The position numbers and the translations under genes are program-made. From Maricurvus nonylphenolicus (GTDB taxonomy: Bacteria; Pseudomonadota; Gammaproteobacteria; Pseudomonadales; Cellvibrionaceae), in assembly GCF_042854845.1 (NCBI RefSeq), contig NZ_AP031498.1, forward strand, positions 806,001-870,000: a DNA stretch of 64,000 nucleotides. Direction: 5' to 3'. This document shows positions 1 to 8,965 of the stretch, one piece after another. A model generated the notes under the pieces. That model worked only from the letters and a program-made list of their open reading frames with translations. It made no database searches and was not told the DNA's origin. Numbering within the stretch: the stretch's first letter is position 1; each line of letters starts with the position of its first letter.

Positions 1-816
1 GTGACGGAAATGAATAAAATGGCCGTTATTCGAATCCAGCTTGTTTAAACCTGTACCAAAGGTGGCAGCCCAGATGGTGCCATTGGAATCTTCGATCACA
101 TCCCAGACATTGTTACCGGAAAGGCTGTTGGGGTCGTCGGCGTTGTGGCGGAAGTGTTGCCAACTGCGGGTGGTTTGGTTGAATCGGGCCAGGCCTTCAT
201 TAGCTGAGGCGATCCAGATATTGTTGTCGTGATCCTCCACTACCGACCAGGCTGAACCGGAGACATCCTGACTGTAGTGGGTGAATGTTTTTTCCTGCTG
301 ATTATAAAAGTGCAAACCGCCATCGAGGCTGGCCACCCACAGGCCTGGGCCGCGTGTGGTGTTACGACTGACTTTAAGATCGACGATGACTTTCGGGCCA
401 TCATTAAGCGGGCTAAATTTTCCTTCGCTGTCGCGCTCTATCAGTCCTCCCCCTTGTGTGCCCAGCCATAGCCTGTTGTCGGTATCGTGCACAATGGACC
501 AGATAAAGTTGCTCGATAGGCCCTGCTCAATCATATAGTGGCGGAAGTCATAGCCGTCGAAGCGGTTGAGACCATTGCGGGTACCAAACCACATAAACCC
601 GGTGTCGTCCTGGGAAATGGCAAAAACGGTACTTTGGCTGAGGCCTTGCTTTAAGGTGATTTGCTCGAGGGTATTTTGGGCCAGCGCCGGTGTTGTGCTG
701 CTTAGGGCGAGGGTGGCTGTAACTAAGGCTAGAGACTGTTTAAGCGTGGAATGGATATGGCGTGCAATTGAAAAAAGCCTCGTCGCTGAGGCCGCGGTCC
801 TTCGGGTTAAGCGCAT
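1..816 (-). CDS. Two-component regulator propeller sensor, N-terminal fragment
   Basis: The minus strand is open without a stop from an ATG at 816 to the window edge (272 codons), so the gene continues to the left. The protein starts with a basic segment and a hydrophobic stretch ending in a PALAQ signal-peptidase-like site near residue 47. It then shows repeated Reg_prop beta-propeller blades, for example GFMWFGTRNGLNRFDGY, NRLWLGTQGGGLIE, NNIWIASANEGLARF and GTIWAATFGTGLNKLD. This periplasmic propeller is typical of the sensory half of hybrid histidine kinases or diguanylate cyclases. The output domain lies outside the window, so the enzyme class cannot be decided. An upstream hydrolase ends at 925 on the same strand, 108 bases away. 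Confidence 0.85.
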   Translation of the reverse strand, partial: MRLTRRTAASATRLFSIARHIHSTLKQSLALVTATLALSSTTPALAQNTLEQITLKQGLSQSTVFAISQDDTGFMWFGTRNGLNRFDGYDFRHYMIEQGLSSNFIWSIVHDTDNRLWLGTQGGGLIERDSEGKFSPLNDGPKVIVDLKVSRNTTRGPGLWVASLDGGLHFYNQQEKTFTHYSQDVSGSAWSVVEDHDNNIWIASANEGLARFNQTTRSWQHFRHNADDPNSLSGNNVWDVIEDSNGTIWAATFGTGLNKLDSNNGHFIHFRH

Positions 817-924
817 AGTAAATCCGTAACAGCGGTAAAAATGGCTATCTGGTCATCTTACCTCTAATCATAGGAGTAAGAGCCATAAAGTTACAGACTT
901 TTAACGGCCGATAGCGCTGTAGAT

Positions 925-1659
925 TTACGGTGTTTGATGATCGAATCTGCCATTCATCAGAAAAAACGTCGCCTGTGAGATTACTTCATCGTTGTTCATC
1001 ATAAAGGTGTGAGTTGTCGGCAGGCTAATAAAATCAGTCATACCCTCCACCTTGGTACTGATAACGGATACCTTGCCGTCGTTGGGACCTGGCAGATACT
1101 GCGACAGCAGAGGGTTCATGGTATCGGTTCCGGCAATCACGCCGAGTTCAAAATTCACTGGGCCAAGTTGGCGGGGAATGCTGTTGGCATCGGTGCCTAG
1201 TTGGTTACCTGCCGGGCCATTCCAAAGCTCATAGCCTGGGATGTCCTTCAGGTTATCGACAATCTCGCTGCCCTGGTTGGGAGGGCCCAACATAACCACA
1301 CGACCCAGTTCTGGATTGTTGGCGGGCCAGGCTGAGCTGGCCAGGTATTGGCGAACCAAAATACCTCCCAGGGAGTGGGTGACAAAATGGATTCGGTGAG
1401 CGTCCTGCTGGTTGCAACGCTCGATACCTTCATTGATGGCCATAGGTGCAAGTTCGGCAATGGTGTGATCACGAGAGGGGTAGTTGATATTGGCCACCGC
1501 GTAACCGGCTTGCACGAGATGTTGCGCCATTTCATCCATGGAATGGGAGGTGCGAGCAAGGCCGTGCAAAAGTACTACACATTCAATCGCATAGGCGGCG
1601 GGGGCACTATGCCACATCAGGAGGCATAGCATGGCTGTGGATAGATTTCGTGCGCGCAT
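925..1659 (-). CDS. Exported lipase-like alpha/beta hydrolase
   Basis: This 244-residue protein begins with a signal peptide (about residues 1-25, ending AAYA). It has an HG oxyanion motif at residues 32-33 and the nucleophile elbow THSLGG with Ser96. Likely catalytic partners are Asp194 (in GPNDGKVSV) and His217 (in TTHTF). This resembles the PGAP1/triacylglycerol-lipase-like alpha/beta hydrolases, so a periplasmic or secreted esterase or lipase is expected; the substrate is unknown. I chose the ATG at 1659 because an AAGG lies about six bases upstream; the in-frame ATG at 1665 would abut that site. It follows the LysR gene on the same strand by about 15 bases, so the two are probably cotranscribed. 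Confidence 0.8.
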   Translation of the reverse strand: MRARNLSTAMLCLLMWHSAPAAYAIECVVLLHGLARTSHSMDEMAQHLVQAGYAVANINYPSRDHTIAELAPMAINEGIERCNQQDAHRIHFVTHSLGGILVRQYLASSAWPANNPELGRVVMLGPPNQGSEIVDNLKDIPGYELWNGPAGNQLGTDANSIPRQLGPVNFELGVIAGTDTMNPLLSQYLPGPNDGKVSVISTKVEGMTDFISLPTTHTFMMNNDEVISQATFFLMNGRFDHQTP

Positions 1660-1674
1660 AATCATCCTTCTACT

Positions 1675-2559
1675 CTAATAGGTTTTCTCCAATACACCCG
1701 CCATGGCCTGACACGCTGCAGAGAGTGGATAGCGGCGGCGGGTAATCAGCCCCACTTGCTGTTGAATGGTCGGTTCCACCAAGGTGCGACAGTGGGCCCC
1801 TAATTCCTGCATTTGTTGCTCACATAACGCTGGCACAATACTGACCCCCAGGCCATTGGCTACCATACGGCCGATAGTGGCTAGCTGATGCGCCTCAAAG
1901 GCTGGATTGAATGTAAGTCCTTGCTCACTGACTCGTTCGCGGATCAGTTGGCGCAGGCGCGAAGACTGCTGCAAGGTAATAAAGTCAGATGCCATTAGGC
2001 TTTTGGCATCAACCTGATCATGGGCCAGCAGTGGGTGGTTGCCGGGTAAGACAGCAATAAAGCGGTCTTCAAACAGCGGGGTAAAACTCAGGTCTTCACT
2101 GTCACCGGGATCAAAACTGATTCCCAACTCAACCCGTCCCTGGCGCACCATGGTGACCACTTCTTCAGCAATCACATCGTGCAGGGTGATGCGTACCTCC
2201 GGATAGTTGTTGCGGTATTCCCGCATGGCCAGTGGCAGCAGGTTACTGGCAAAGGAGGGCATGGCGGCAATGGAGATCTTGCCGTAGCGCAGTTCAAAGC
2301 GATTGTTTAGATCTTCCAGGGCATCATCCCAATCGTTCAGCAGGCGTTGGGCGACAGGCAGAAAGGCCTCGCCCTCCGGGGTCAGGGCAAAGGTGCGGGT
2401 GGTACGTACCAGCAACTGGCCGCCGACTGTCTCTTCCAGATTCTTAATGGCGCTGCTCAAGGCCGGTTGCGACAGGTGAATAGACGCGGCGGCCTCGGCG
2501 AAGCTGCGAGACTGGGCAATGGCAACAAAGGCACGGACTTGCTTCAGGGTGACGTTCAT
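1675..2559 (-). CDS. LysR-family transcriptional regulator
   Basis: This 294-residue protein has the LysR N-terminal winged helix-turn-helix (about residues 1-60, with AEAAASIHLSQPALSSAIKN) followed by a LysR substrate-binding domain (about 90-290). It is transcribed divergently from scoAB across a 119-base AT-rich gap, the classical arrangement for a LysR protein controlling its neighbour. The gap holds several T-N11-A-type stretches, but I cannot single out one operator. By position it probably controls scoAB in response to a ketoacid or CoA-ester metabolite; this is inference. The lipase-like gene follows directly downstream. Confidence 0.9.
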   Translation of the reverse strand: MNVTLKQVRAFVAIAQSRSFAEAAASIHLSQPALSSAIKNLEETVGGQLLVRTTRTFALTPEGEAFLPVAQRLLNDWDDALEDLNNRFELRYGKISIAAMPSFASNLLPLAMREYRNNYPEVRITLHDVIAEEVVTMVRQGRVELGISFDPGDSEDLSFTPLFEDRFIAVLPGNHPLLAHDQVDAKSLMASDFITLQQSSRLRQLIRERVSEQGLTFNPAFEAHQLATIGRMVANGLGVSIVPALCEQQMQELGAHCRTLVEPTIQQQVGLITRRRYPLSAACQAMAGVLEKTY

Positions 2560-2678
2560 CGACCTATTATTCCATAAAATGGATTAATTCTTCTATTTTT
2601 TTCATTTGATAAATATAAGCGGCCGACGCATTCTGGTTCCATACTCAATATAAAGAGCGATAAAGAGGAAGTGAGCCC

Positions 2679-3380
2679 ATGTCTGGTTTTGACAAAGTGG
2701 TTGGGAGTTACGAAGAGGCAATGGCTGGTCTGGAAGACGATATGACCATCATTGCTGGGGGCTTTGGCCTCTGCGGTATTCCTGAAAATCTGATTACCGA
2801 AATTAAACGCAAAGGCACCAAAGGCCTGACGATTGTTTCCAATAACTGTGGTGTCGATGGCTTTGGTCTGGGCATCCTGCTGGAAGACAAGCAGATCAAA
2901 AAGATGGTGTCTTCCTACGTGGGTGAGAACCAGCTGTTTATGGAACAACTGTTGAGCGGCGAGCTGGAAGTGGACCTGACCCCTCAGGGCACCCTGGCCG
3001 AGAAGATGCGTGCCGGTGGTGCGGGTATTCCGGCGTTCTATACGGCAACTGGTTACGGTACTGCTGTAGGTGAGGGCAAAGACGTTAAAGAATTTGATGG
3101 CCGTAAGTACATTCTCGAAGAATCCATCACCGGTGACTTCGCGATTGTGAAAGCCTGGAAGGCCGACCGCTACGGTAACCTGGTTTATCGTCATACGGCG
3201 CAGAACTTTAACCCGATGGCGGCCACCGCCGGCAAGATCACCGTGGTGGAAGTGGAAGAAATCGTCGAGCCAGGTGAGCTGGATCCAACCCAGATCCACA
3301 CCCCGGGTATTTATGTCGATCGCCTGATTCAGGGCACTTTCGAAAAACGTATTGAACAGCGCACTGTGCGCGAAGTTTAA
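2679..3380 (+). CDS. scoA: 3-oxoacid CoA-transferase subunit A
   Basis: This 233-residue protein matches subunit A of the succinyl-CoA:3-ketoacid / acetoacetyl-CoA transferases, with the N-terminal GGFGLCGIPENLI motif and the GGAGIPAFYTATGYGT segment. The two-subunit enzyme transfers CoA from succinyl-CoA (or an acyl-CoA) to a 3-oxoacid in ketone-body and fatty-acid catabolism in the cytoplasm. The start is preceded by an AGAGGAAG ribosome site. Subunit B follows after 11 bases, so the two form an operon. The exact ketoacid cannot be read from sequence; the Ato-type enzyme is the main alternative. Confidence 0.93.
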   Translation: MSGFDKVVGSYEEAMAGLEDDMTIIAGGFGLCGIPENLITEIKRKGTKGLTIVSNNCGVDGFGLGILLEDKQIKKMVSSYVGENQLFMEQLLSGELEVDLTPQGTLAEKMRAGGAGIPAFYTATGYGTAVGEGKDVKEFDGRKYILEESITGDFAIVKAWKADRYGNLVYRHTAQNFNPMAATAGKITVVEVEEIVEPGELDPTQIHTPGIYVDRLIQGTFEKRIEQRTVREV

Positions 3381-3391
3381 GGAGGCACACC

Positions 3392-4048
3392 ATGTCATTA
3401 AGTCGTGAACAATTAGCCATGCGTGTTGCCCGTGAGCTGCAAGACGGTTACTACGTGAACCTGGGTATTGGTATTCCTACCCTGGTTGCCAACTATGTAC
3501 CGGAAGGCATGGAAGTGATGCTGCAATCGGAAAATGGTCTGCTGGGTATGGGGCCTTTCCCTACCGAGGACGAAATCGATGCGGATATGATCAATGCCGG
3601 TAAACAAACCGTCACCACGGTTACCGGTGCGTCTATTTTCTCGTCGGCTGAATCCTTTGCCATGATCCGCGGTGGCCATGTGGACCTGACGGTACTGGGC
3701 GCCTTTGAAGTGGATGTTATGGGCAATATTGCCTCCTATATGATCCCCGGCAAGCTGGTAAAAGGTATGGGTGGTGCGATGGACCTAGTGGCCGGTGCCG
3801 ATAATATTATCGTTACCATGACCCACGCTTCTAAAAATGGCGATTCTAAATTGTTGCCGCAGTGTACCCTGCCGCTGACGGGTGCCAGTTGTATCAAGAA
3901 GGTGGTAACCGATCTGGCCTATGTGGAAATTGCCGATGGTAAATTCTGGTTGAAAGAGCGCGCGCCTGGTATTTCTGTGGATGAAATCGTCCAGAAAACC
4001 GCCGGTGAGCTGGTAGTGCCTGAAGTCGTCCCTGAAATGGAGTTTTGA
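3392..4048 (+). CDS. scoB: 3-oxoacid CoA-transferase subunit B
   Basis: This 218-residue protein is the partner of the preceding subunit A. It contains the family motif QSENGLLGMGP, in which Glu47 corresponds to the glutamate that forms the covalent CoA thioester intermediate, and the GGHVDLTVLGAFEVD segment. A strong GGAGG ribosome site lies seven bases before the ATG, directly after the subunit A stop. A perfect hairpin with a T run at 4170-4199 ends the operon. Length and motifs are typical, and I see no damage. Confidence 0.93.
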   Translation: MSLSREQLAMRVARELQDGYYVNLGIGIPTLVANYVPEGMEVMLQSENGLLGMGPFPTEDEIDADMINAGKQTVTTVTGASIFSSAESFAMIRGGHVDLTVLGAFEVDVMGNIASYMIPGKLVKGMGGAMDLVAGADNIIVTMTHASKNGDSKLLPQCTLPLTGASCIKKVVTDLAYVEIADGKFWLKERAPGISVDEIVQKTAGELVVPEVVPEMEF

Positions 4049-4169
4049 TTCGGACCGCCTGGGGCCGCGATTGAAACACTGCACCCCATTTGAGTGGACG
4101 CATTAATTTCCCTTCGAGGTAGCTTGTAGTCTTTTTAAATATCAGTCCGTAAGACTGAGCTTGTGCACA

Positions 4170-4199
4170 GGGGAGCCTATCCAGGCTCCCCTTTTTTTA
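4170..4199 (+). terminator. Rho-independent terminator of scoAB
   Basis: A perfect nine-base-pair stem (GGGGAGCCT with AGGCTCCCC) closes a four-base loop at 4179-4182 and is followed by seven T residues. It lies about 120 bases after the scoB stop. It also argues against the longer reading of the next gene, which would start inside this hairpin. Confidence 0.92.
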
Positions 4200-4258
4200 T
4201 GGGCTTTTTTTATAGAAGAAAGACCGTTACGCTAAGGTCTCAGCGTAAGGATATTGAT

Positions 4259-4657
4259 ATGGATTACCAACAAGCACGCGATTACTTCCTCTCCAAACCC
4301 GAAGCCTGGGAGGACTTTCCTTTTTACCCCGATGTGGCAGTCTTTAAAGTCAAAGACAAAATGTTCGCCACCCTGAGTGAAGAGAAAGGCGTTGTGCGGA
4401 CAAACCTCAAGTGTGACCCCGAGCAGGCCGAAGTCTTGCGTATGCTGTTTGAAGGCGTAAAGCCTGGTTACCATATGAACAAACGCCATTGGAATACCGT
4501 ATTGCTTGACGGTACCGTCCCCGATGGTGAAATCCGGCGGATGATAGACCATTCCTACAGCTTGGTATTTAAAGGACTGAAGAAGTCCGAACGTCATGCC
4601 ATGGAATTGTTGTATTCAGCCGATAGCTTGCACGGTGATTCAGGCGACAATCGCTAG
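4259..4657 (+). CDS. MmcQ/YjbR family protein
   Basis: This 132-residue cytoplasmic protein carries the MmcQ/YjbR (CyaY-like fold) signatures: an AWEDFPFYPDVAVFKVKDKM segment, then LKCDPEQAEVLR and the closing NKRHWNTVLLDG region. The family has been described as DNA-binding-like but has no firmly assigned role. I chose the ATG at 4259, preceded by CGTAAGG; an upstream in-frame ATG at 4163 would place codons inside the scoAB terminator. It stands alone between that terminator and the next gene, so it probably has its own promoter at about 4200-4250. Confidence 0.85.
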   Translation: MDYQQARDYFLSKPEAWEDFPFYPDVAVFKVKDKMFATLSEEKGVVRTNLKCDPEQAEVLRMLFEGVKPGYHMNKRHWNTVLLDGTVPDGEIRRMIDHSYSLVFKGLKKSERHAMELLYSADSLHGDSGDNR

Positions 4658-4733
4658 CGCCTCTATATAGATAAGCCGCTAATCTCAGCTATAGTTGTGA
4701 AAGCACTCCTCCTCTTAAGCAATTGAGGTTTCC

Positions 4734-5360
4734 ATGACTCGACTACATAAAAACACGCTGTGGGGCTTGGCTGCCTGCGTAGGAATACTTGTTTCACTTC
4801 AGCTATCTTTGCAGCTCCAGGCTGCTGAACAGGTTAAGTGGAATCAGGAAAAACTCAAAAGCATTCTCTTAACAGAGGTGGCTCGCCTGGGGCGTGTGGC
4901 GTCCAATGAGGTATTGGTTAATGCCGTTGCTAAGCAGAACGCTGAAAAGCTTACCCTGGAGACGATTACGGCCCGAGACAAAACCTGGACCACTACCGAT
5001 AGCAGTGACAGTTTTAAGCAAGCCATGCTGGCAAGCGAAGCCGGTACTTTTTTACAAAACCTGATTAGCTCTACGGGCAGTTATACAGAGGCTTTTATTA
5101 CCGATAATCAGGGCGCCAATGTGGCGACTTATCCTTTAACATCTGATTACTGGCAAGGTGATGAAGATAAGTTTATTAAAGCGTTTAGCGGAAAAACGGG
5201 AAACGTCTATATCGGTAATATGGAATGGGATGAAAGCAGCCAGTTTAATGCGGTGCAAATTTCTGTACCGGTACTTGAAAACGGCGACGCAATAGGTGTG
5301 ATGGTGGTGGGGGTGAAGTTAAGTCACGTATTGGCCAAGCAATTGGAAGAGCTTTTGTAA
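4734..5360 (+). CDS. Periplasmic PDC/Cache-type sensor domain protein
   Basis: This 208-residue protein has a signal peptide or signal anchor (residues 1-31, ending LQAAE) and one PDC/Cache-like domain. Supporting segments are GSYTEAFITDNQGANVATYPLTSDYWQGD and GDAIGVMVVGVKL, the characteristic strand pair of Cache folds. No transmembrane segment after the domain and no kinase, GGDEF or chemoreceptor part is present, so it is a stand-alone periplasmic ligand-binding protein. It may feed a sensor encoded elsewhere. It converges with the AraC gene downstream, only nine bases apart. The ligand is unknown. Confidence 0.75.
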   Translation: MTRLHKNTLWGLAACVGILVSLQLSLQLQAAEQVKWNQEKLKSILLTEVARLGRVASNEVLVNAVAKQNAEKLTLETITARDKTWTTTDSSDSFKQAMLASEAGTFLQNLISSTGSYTEAFITDNQGANVATYPLTSDYWQGDEDKFIKAFSGKTGNVYIGNMEWDESSQFNAVQISVPVLENGDAIGVMVVGVKLSHVLAKQLEELL

Positions 5361-5369
5361 GATGATAGC

Positions 5370-6410
5370 CTATGATTTCCGGTAAGCCGTTGGTGGTTTG
5401 CCAGTCCATTTCTTAAACGCGCGATAAAAACTGGAGGCTTCACTAAAGCCCAGCTTTTCGGCAATGTCTTCCTGCATCAGATCGGAGTTTTCCAAATAGG
5501 AAATTGCCATATCTTTACGCACATCATCAAAAATTTCCTGGAAAGAGGTATTCAGCTCTTTCAGGATTCTGCGCATATTACGTTCGCTTAGTCCTAGTTC
5601 TTCGGCGATATCTTTGGCGGTCGGGAAGTTATCTTCATCACGCAGGAATATTAACTGGATCTTATTGATTAAACTGCGCTGGCTATCTTGCCGGGTCAGC
5701 ATGTCGTCACACAGTTTAATGGCGAGCTCTGCCGTGACCTGGTTTGCTGCCGGGTTGGGTACATCCAGTGCCTTGGCTGACATAATGGCTTTGTTGCTCT
5801 CGGCGTCGAAGAACAGGGGGCATTGAAAGTAGCCGTGATACTCCTGTACATAATCCGGTTCTGGATAGGCAAAATGCATTTCAAGCGGCTTGGTTTCGAT
5901 TTGGCCTTCCCGACGGCTTAAATTAACAAAACACATCAGTGCTTCTTCAGCAAGGAATCGATACAGCTCAGGAGGTACTGGATGGATGGGGTTGGATTCG
6001 TAAATGACTTGCTCTTCAGCCAAGGATAATTCTATCGTAGCGAGATTGGTTGTCGTTTGACCATAAGCCTGGGTAATGCGCAAGGCATCCTTTGCATCAC
6101 TGCAACAAGAAAGAGCGTAACCTAAAATCCCCAAATCATTTAACTTTTCAAGACTGCCAACTTTAAGTCCAAAGGCTGGATCGCCGCTGAGCTTTAAGGC
6201 ATTGGCGATAATGACCATGCTTTGATCAAATGAGATCAAGGTATCCTGGTGGGCCAAGTCTTCAGCACTAACCTCTGACCCTTTGGTCAAGGAATCAATA
6301 GGGATTCCCTCTGACTGCAAAATATTCTTGATCAACTGAAAAAGGTAAACCGGGATTACCTTATCCTGGCGGGCAAAAGGCGCTAGGGGCTGTCGTAAAT
6401 TCTCTCTCAT
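5370..6410 (-). CDS. AraC-family regulator (arabinose-binding-like N-terminus)
   Basis: This roughly 346-residue protein has a long N-terminal sensing domain of the OruR-type (residues about 20-210, with GSLEKLNDLGILGYALSCCSD) and a C-terminal AraC double helix-turn-helix. The latter shows AEELGLSERNMRRILKELN and AEKLGFSEASSFYRAFKKWTG ending PPTAYR. It is divergent from the first TBDR cassette (start 6602), with a 190-base gap that probably holds both promoters. It is therefore the likely activator of that cassette. The ATG at 6410 is used; a GTG directly before it at 6413 is an alternative. No clear operator repeat was seen. Confidence 0.88.
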   Translation of the reverse strand: MRENLRQPLAPFARQDKVIPVYLFQLIKNILQSEGIPIDSLTKGSEVSAEDLAHQDTLISFDQSMVIIANALKLSGDPAFGLKVGSLEKLNDLGILGYALSCCSDAKDALRITQAYGQTTTNLATIELSLAEEQVIYESNPIHPVPPELYRFLAEEALMCFVNLSRREGQIETKPLEMHFAYPEPDYVQEYHGYFQCPLFFDAESNKAIMSAKALDVPNPAANQVTAELAIKLCDDMLTRQDSQRSLINKIQLIFLRDEDNFPTAKDIAEELGLSERNMRRILKELNTSFQEIFDDVRKDMAISYLENSDLMQEDIAEKLGFSEASSFYRAFKKWTGKPPTAYRKS

Positions 6411-6601
6411 CACCTGGTCTAAATAGCCTGTAAATCGTTTGCCGAATATGTCGTGGGTTGGCCGTATTGGTGGTTTTGAGGGCTTGCTAATTCTCTTAAA
6501 GTTTTTCTTAGGTGGAAGTAAGCCCGCTCGCCCGAGTATATACGACTTACCGACTACCTACCAAATTATAAAAATATCAAGAAAAACAATAGGTTAAGAG
6601 T

Positions 6602-8878
6602 ATGAGAGCAATTAACAAAAAATCCGGTAATACCGCGCTCCCCTGGCACAAGTATCGTACCCAACTGTTGCCACTGGCTATCGCCAGTATCTGCAGTAGT
6701 TCTGCTGTAGCGGCTGATTATACCCTGGAAGAAATTGTAGTCACGGCCCAGAAGCGTGCGGAAAGCGTGCAGGATGTGCCGATTTCCATCAGTGCCATGT
6801 CGGCAGATTTTGTTGGTAAAGTCGGTGCCCAAAGTATTGATGATTTGGGGATTCATACCCCAGGTCTGGAAACACGCGTTACCCAGGCTACCCAGCCGCG
6901 TTTTAGTATTCGCGGTATTTCTACCAATGACTTCGGTATCGGAGCCGACCCAGCGGTCGCGGTGTATGTCGATGGAGTTTACTCCGGTCGCTCCGGTGCT
7001 TCCATGACGGCGTTTCAGGATCTTGAGCGTGTCGAGGTGTTGAAAGGACCGCAGGGCACCCTGTTTGGTAAAAATGCCGCGGCAGGTGCTATCCACCTGA
7101 TTTCCAACAAGCCTACTCAAGACGTTGAAGGTAGTGCAAAAGTCTCTTTAGGTAATTTTGGTAAACGTAAAGTAGAGGCTATGGCGAATGTGCCTTTAAG
7201 CGATTCCCTGGCGCTGCGTGTTAACGTGTTGGATAACCACTCTGATGGTTATTACGAAGAAGCTCGATCCGGTAAAGATCTGACCGCTGAAAATAATGGT
7301 GGAGCTCGCGCCATGTTGTCCTGGCAGGCAACGGAAGATACTGATGTGCTGTTCCAGATTGACTATGTCAATGTGGATCAGAGTGCAGCAGTAGGCCCAT
7401 CAAGCGCAACCCACAGTGATATTTATGATGACGATGTCGCTCTGGATGCTGATTCGAAAGAAGCACTGGAGTTGTGGGGCGGTAGCATGACCATTGAGTC
7501 TGACTTCGATCCGCTTACCTTTACGTCGATTACTTCAATCAAGCGTTTTGAAAGTAACAACCTGCGCGATGAAGATGGTACCGATCAATTCTTCCCTGGT
7601 GTTGGCGGTATTATGTTTCATACTGAAAACATCGAAGAAAATACTTCTTTCAGTCAAGAATTTCGTCTGAGCTCTCAGAGCGATGAAACCCTGCGTTGGA
7701 CTTTGGGGGCTATGTACTCAAGAGAGCATGGTAAGCAGGATACAGTTGTTCAGTTCTCAACGGACGTCGTTAATGCTGTCACCGGCGGTCTGATCTTTGG
7801 TGTTCTACCTGGTGGTCAGGTTTATGAAGAAGTCGCTAGTGGTGATCTAGAGAGTACCAGCGCCGCTGTTTACGGTGATATGACGTATACCCTGACAGAA
7901 GAGCTGAGCGTTACCGCCGGTATCCGCTATACCCGCGATGAAAAAGACTATGAGCTGACCGCACTTGGGCCAACGGTTGCGGGTGTGTCTTTAGGCTCAC
8001 CTGTTGGTGTTGTGTTTACCGATGTTGTTGATGGCTATGATCAGGATAAGACCTGGAGCAATGTCAGCTACCGTCTGGTTTTTGATTATGCCTTTGCTGA
8101 AGATGCCATGGCTTATTTAAGTTATGCCACCGGTTATAAATCAGGCGGTTTTAACTCCACCCAAGTGGGCGAGCCGGTAGATGAAGAAACCGTCACCAAC
8201 CTTGAACTGGGTTTGAAGAGTACCTGGATGGATTCCCGCTTGCGCTTTAATGCAGCGGTTTACTCTTATGAGTATGAGGATCTTCAGGAATATGACCAAT
8301 TTGACGGCCCTGGTGGGCTGCCGGTTTTGGCTATTCGAAACCAGGATGCCGAAGGTACTGGCTTTGAAATGGATATCACTTGGGCCGCTACTGAAAACCT
8401 GACCTTAAGTGCTAACTACAATTATTTGGATACAGAAATTACTGAGTATCCGCTGCTGCCAGGTGAAGGGGCTGCAGATGATCGTAAAGGCAAGTCTTTA
8501 CCAAATGCAGCCGATGAAACCTTTGGCATTAGTGCTGAATACGTGATGACTGTTGGCAGTTTGGGAGATGTAACCTTCCGCACGGACTACAGTTATGTGG
8601 GAGAGCGTGATGGTGCCACTGCGGCAGTTGATCCTTCAGACCCGGTTGCGGTTGCTCTTGAAAGTAAATACCTGGACGACCTCGAAGATTCCTACACAAA
8701 TCTGTCTGCTCGAGTCACGTTGGAGAGTGCTGATGGCGATTGGCAGGTTTCACTGTGGGGGCAAAATATCACCGACGAAGAATATCTGATCAACTTCGAT
8801 ACCGGTGGTATAGGTACTTTCCCGGGTATTCGTAATACCCCAAGAATCTACGGTATCGATTTGGGTTACAACTTCTAG
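6602..8878 (+). CDS. TonB-dependent outer-membrane receptor (cassette 1)
   Basis: This 758-residue protein has a signal peptide (about residues 1-37, ending SAVAA), a TonB-box-like LEEIVVTAQKR segment at about 42-52, a plug domain (VDGVYSGRSG, EVLKGPQGTLFGKNAAAGA) and a 22-strand-type barrel ending in an aromatic residue (GIDLGYNF). It should import a scarce or bulky substrate across the outer membrane using TonB energy; no TonB/ExbBD genes are nearby. The plug is nearly identical to that of the receptor at 15618, so the two are recent paralogs. The downstream PLP-type enzyme, cytochrome and flavoprotein probably process the imported compound. A hairpin terminator follows the stop. Confidence 0.95.
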   Translation: MRAINKKSGNTALPWHKYRTQLLPLAIASICSSSAVAADYTLEEIVVTAQKRAESVQDVPISISAMSADFVGKVGAQSIDDLGIHTPGLETRVTQATQPRFSIRGISTNDFGIGADPAVAVYVDGVYSGRSGASMTAFQDLERVEVLKGPQGTLFGKNAAAGAIHLISNKPTQDVEGSAKVSLGNFGKRKVEAMANVPLSDSLALRVNVLDNHSDGYYEEARSGKDLTAENNGGARAMLSWQATEDTDVLFQIDYVNVDQSAAVGPSSATHSDIYDDDVALDADSKEALELWGGSMTIESDFDPLTFTSITSIKRFESNNLRDEDGTDQFFPGVGGIMFHTENIEENTSFSQEFRLSSQSDETLRWTLGAMYSREHGKQDTVVQFSTDVVNAVTGGLIFGVLPGGQVYEEVASGDLESTSAAVYGDMTYTLTEELSVTAGIRYTRDEKDYELTALGPTVAGVSLGSPVGVVFTDVVDGYDQDKTWSNVSYRLVFDYAFAEDAMAYLSYATGYKSGGFNSTQVGEPVDEETVTNLELGLKSTWMDSRLRFNAAVYSYEYEDLQEYDQFDGPGGLPVLAIRNQDAEGTGFEMDITWAATENLTLSANYNYLDTEITEYPLLPGEGAADDRKGKSLPNAADETFGISAEYVMTVGSLGDVTFRTDYSYVGERDGATAAVDPSDPVAVALESKYLDDLEDSYTNLSARVTLESADGDWQVSLWGQNITDEEYLINFDTGGIGTFPGIRNTPRIYGIDLGYNF

Positions 8879-8906
8879 CATCACTCTCCACACAGTGTGC
8901 TAATTC

Positions 8907-8938
8907 GCTTGGGCTGCATAAGTGGCCCAAGCTTTTTT
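8907..8938 (+). terminator. Intercistronic terminator or attenuator after receptor 1
   Basis: GCTTGGGC at 8907-8914 pairs with GCCCAAGC at 8925-8932 and six T residues follow. It sits between the receptor stop and the next start of the same cassette, so it probably lowers transcription of the downstream enzymes instead of ending the unit completely. Cassette 2 has a hairpin at the same place. Confidence 0.85.
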
Positions 8939-8965
8939 AAAGACATAAGTATTAAGGTGGCAAAT

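Noticed and set aside
2556..3398. Long minus-strand frame (280 codons) opposite scoA
   Set aside because: It lies exactly opposite a conserved CoA-transferase subunit and has no recognisable domain; it is a shadow of biased codon use.
4163..4258. Upstream start for the MmcQ/YjbR gene
   Set aside because: It would place the N-terminus inside the scoAB terminator hairpin and T run, and the added residues have no family similarity.
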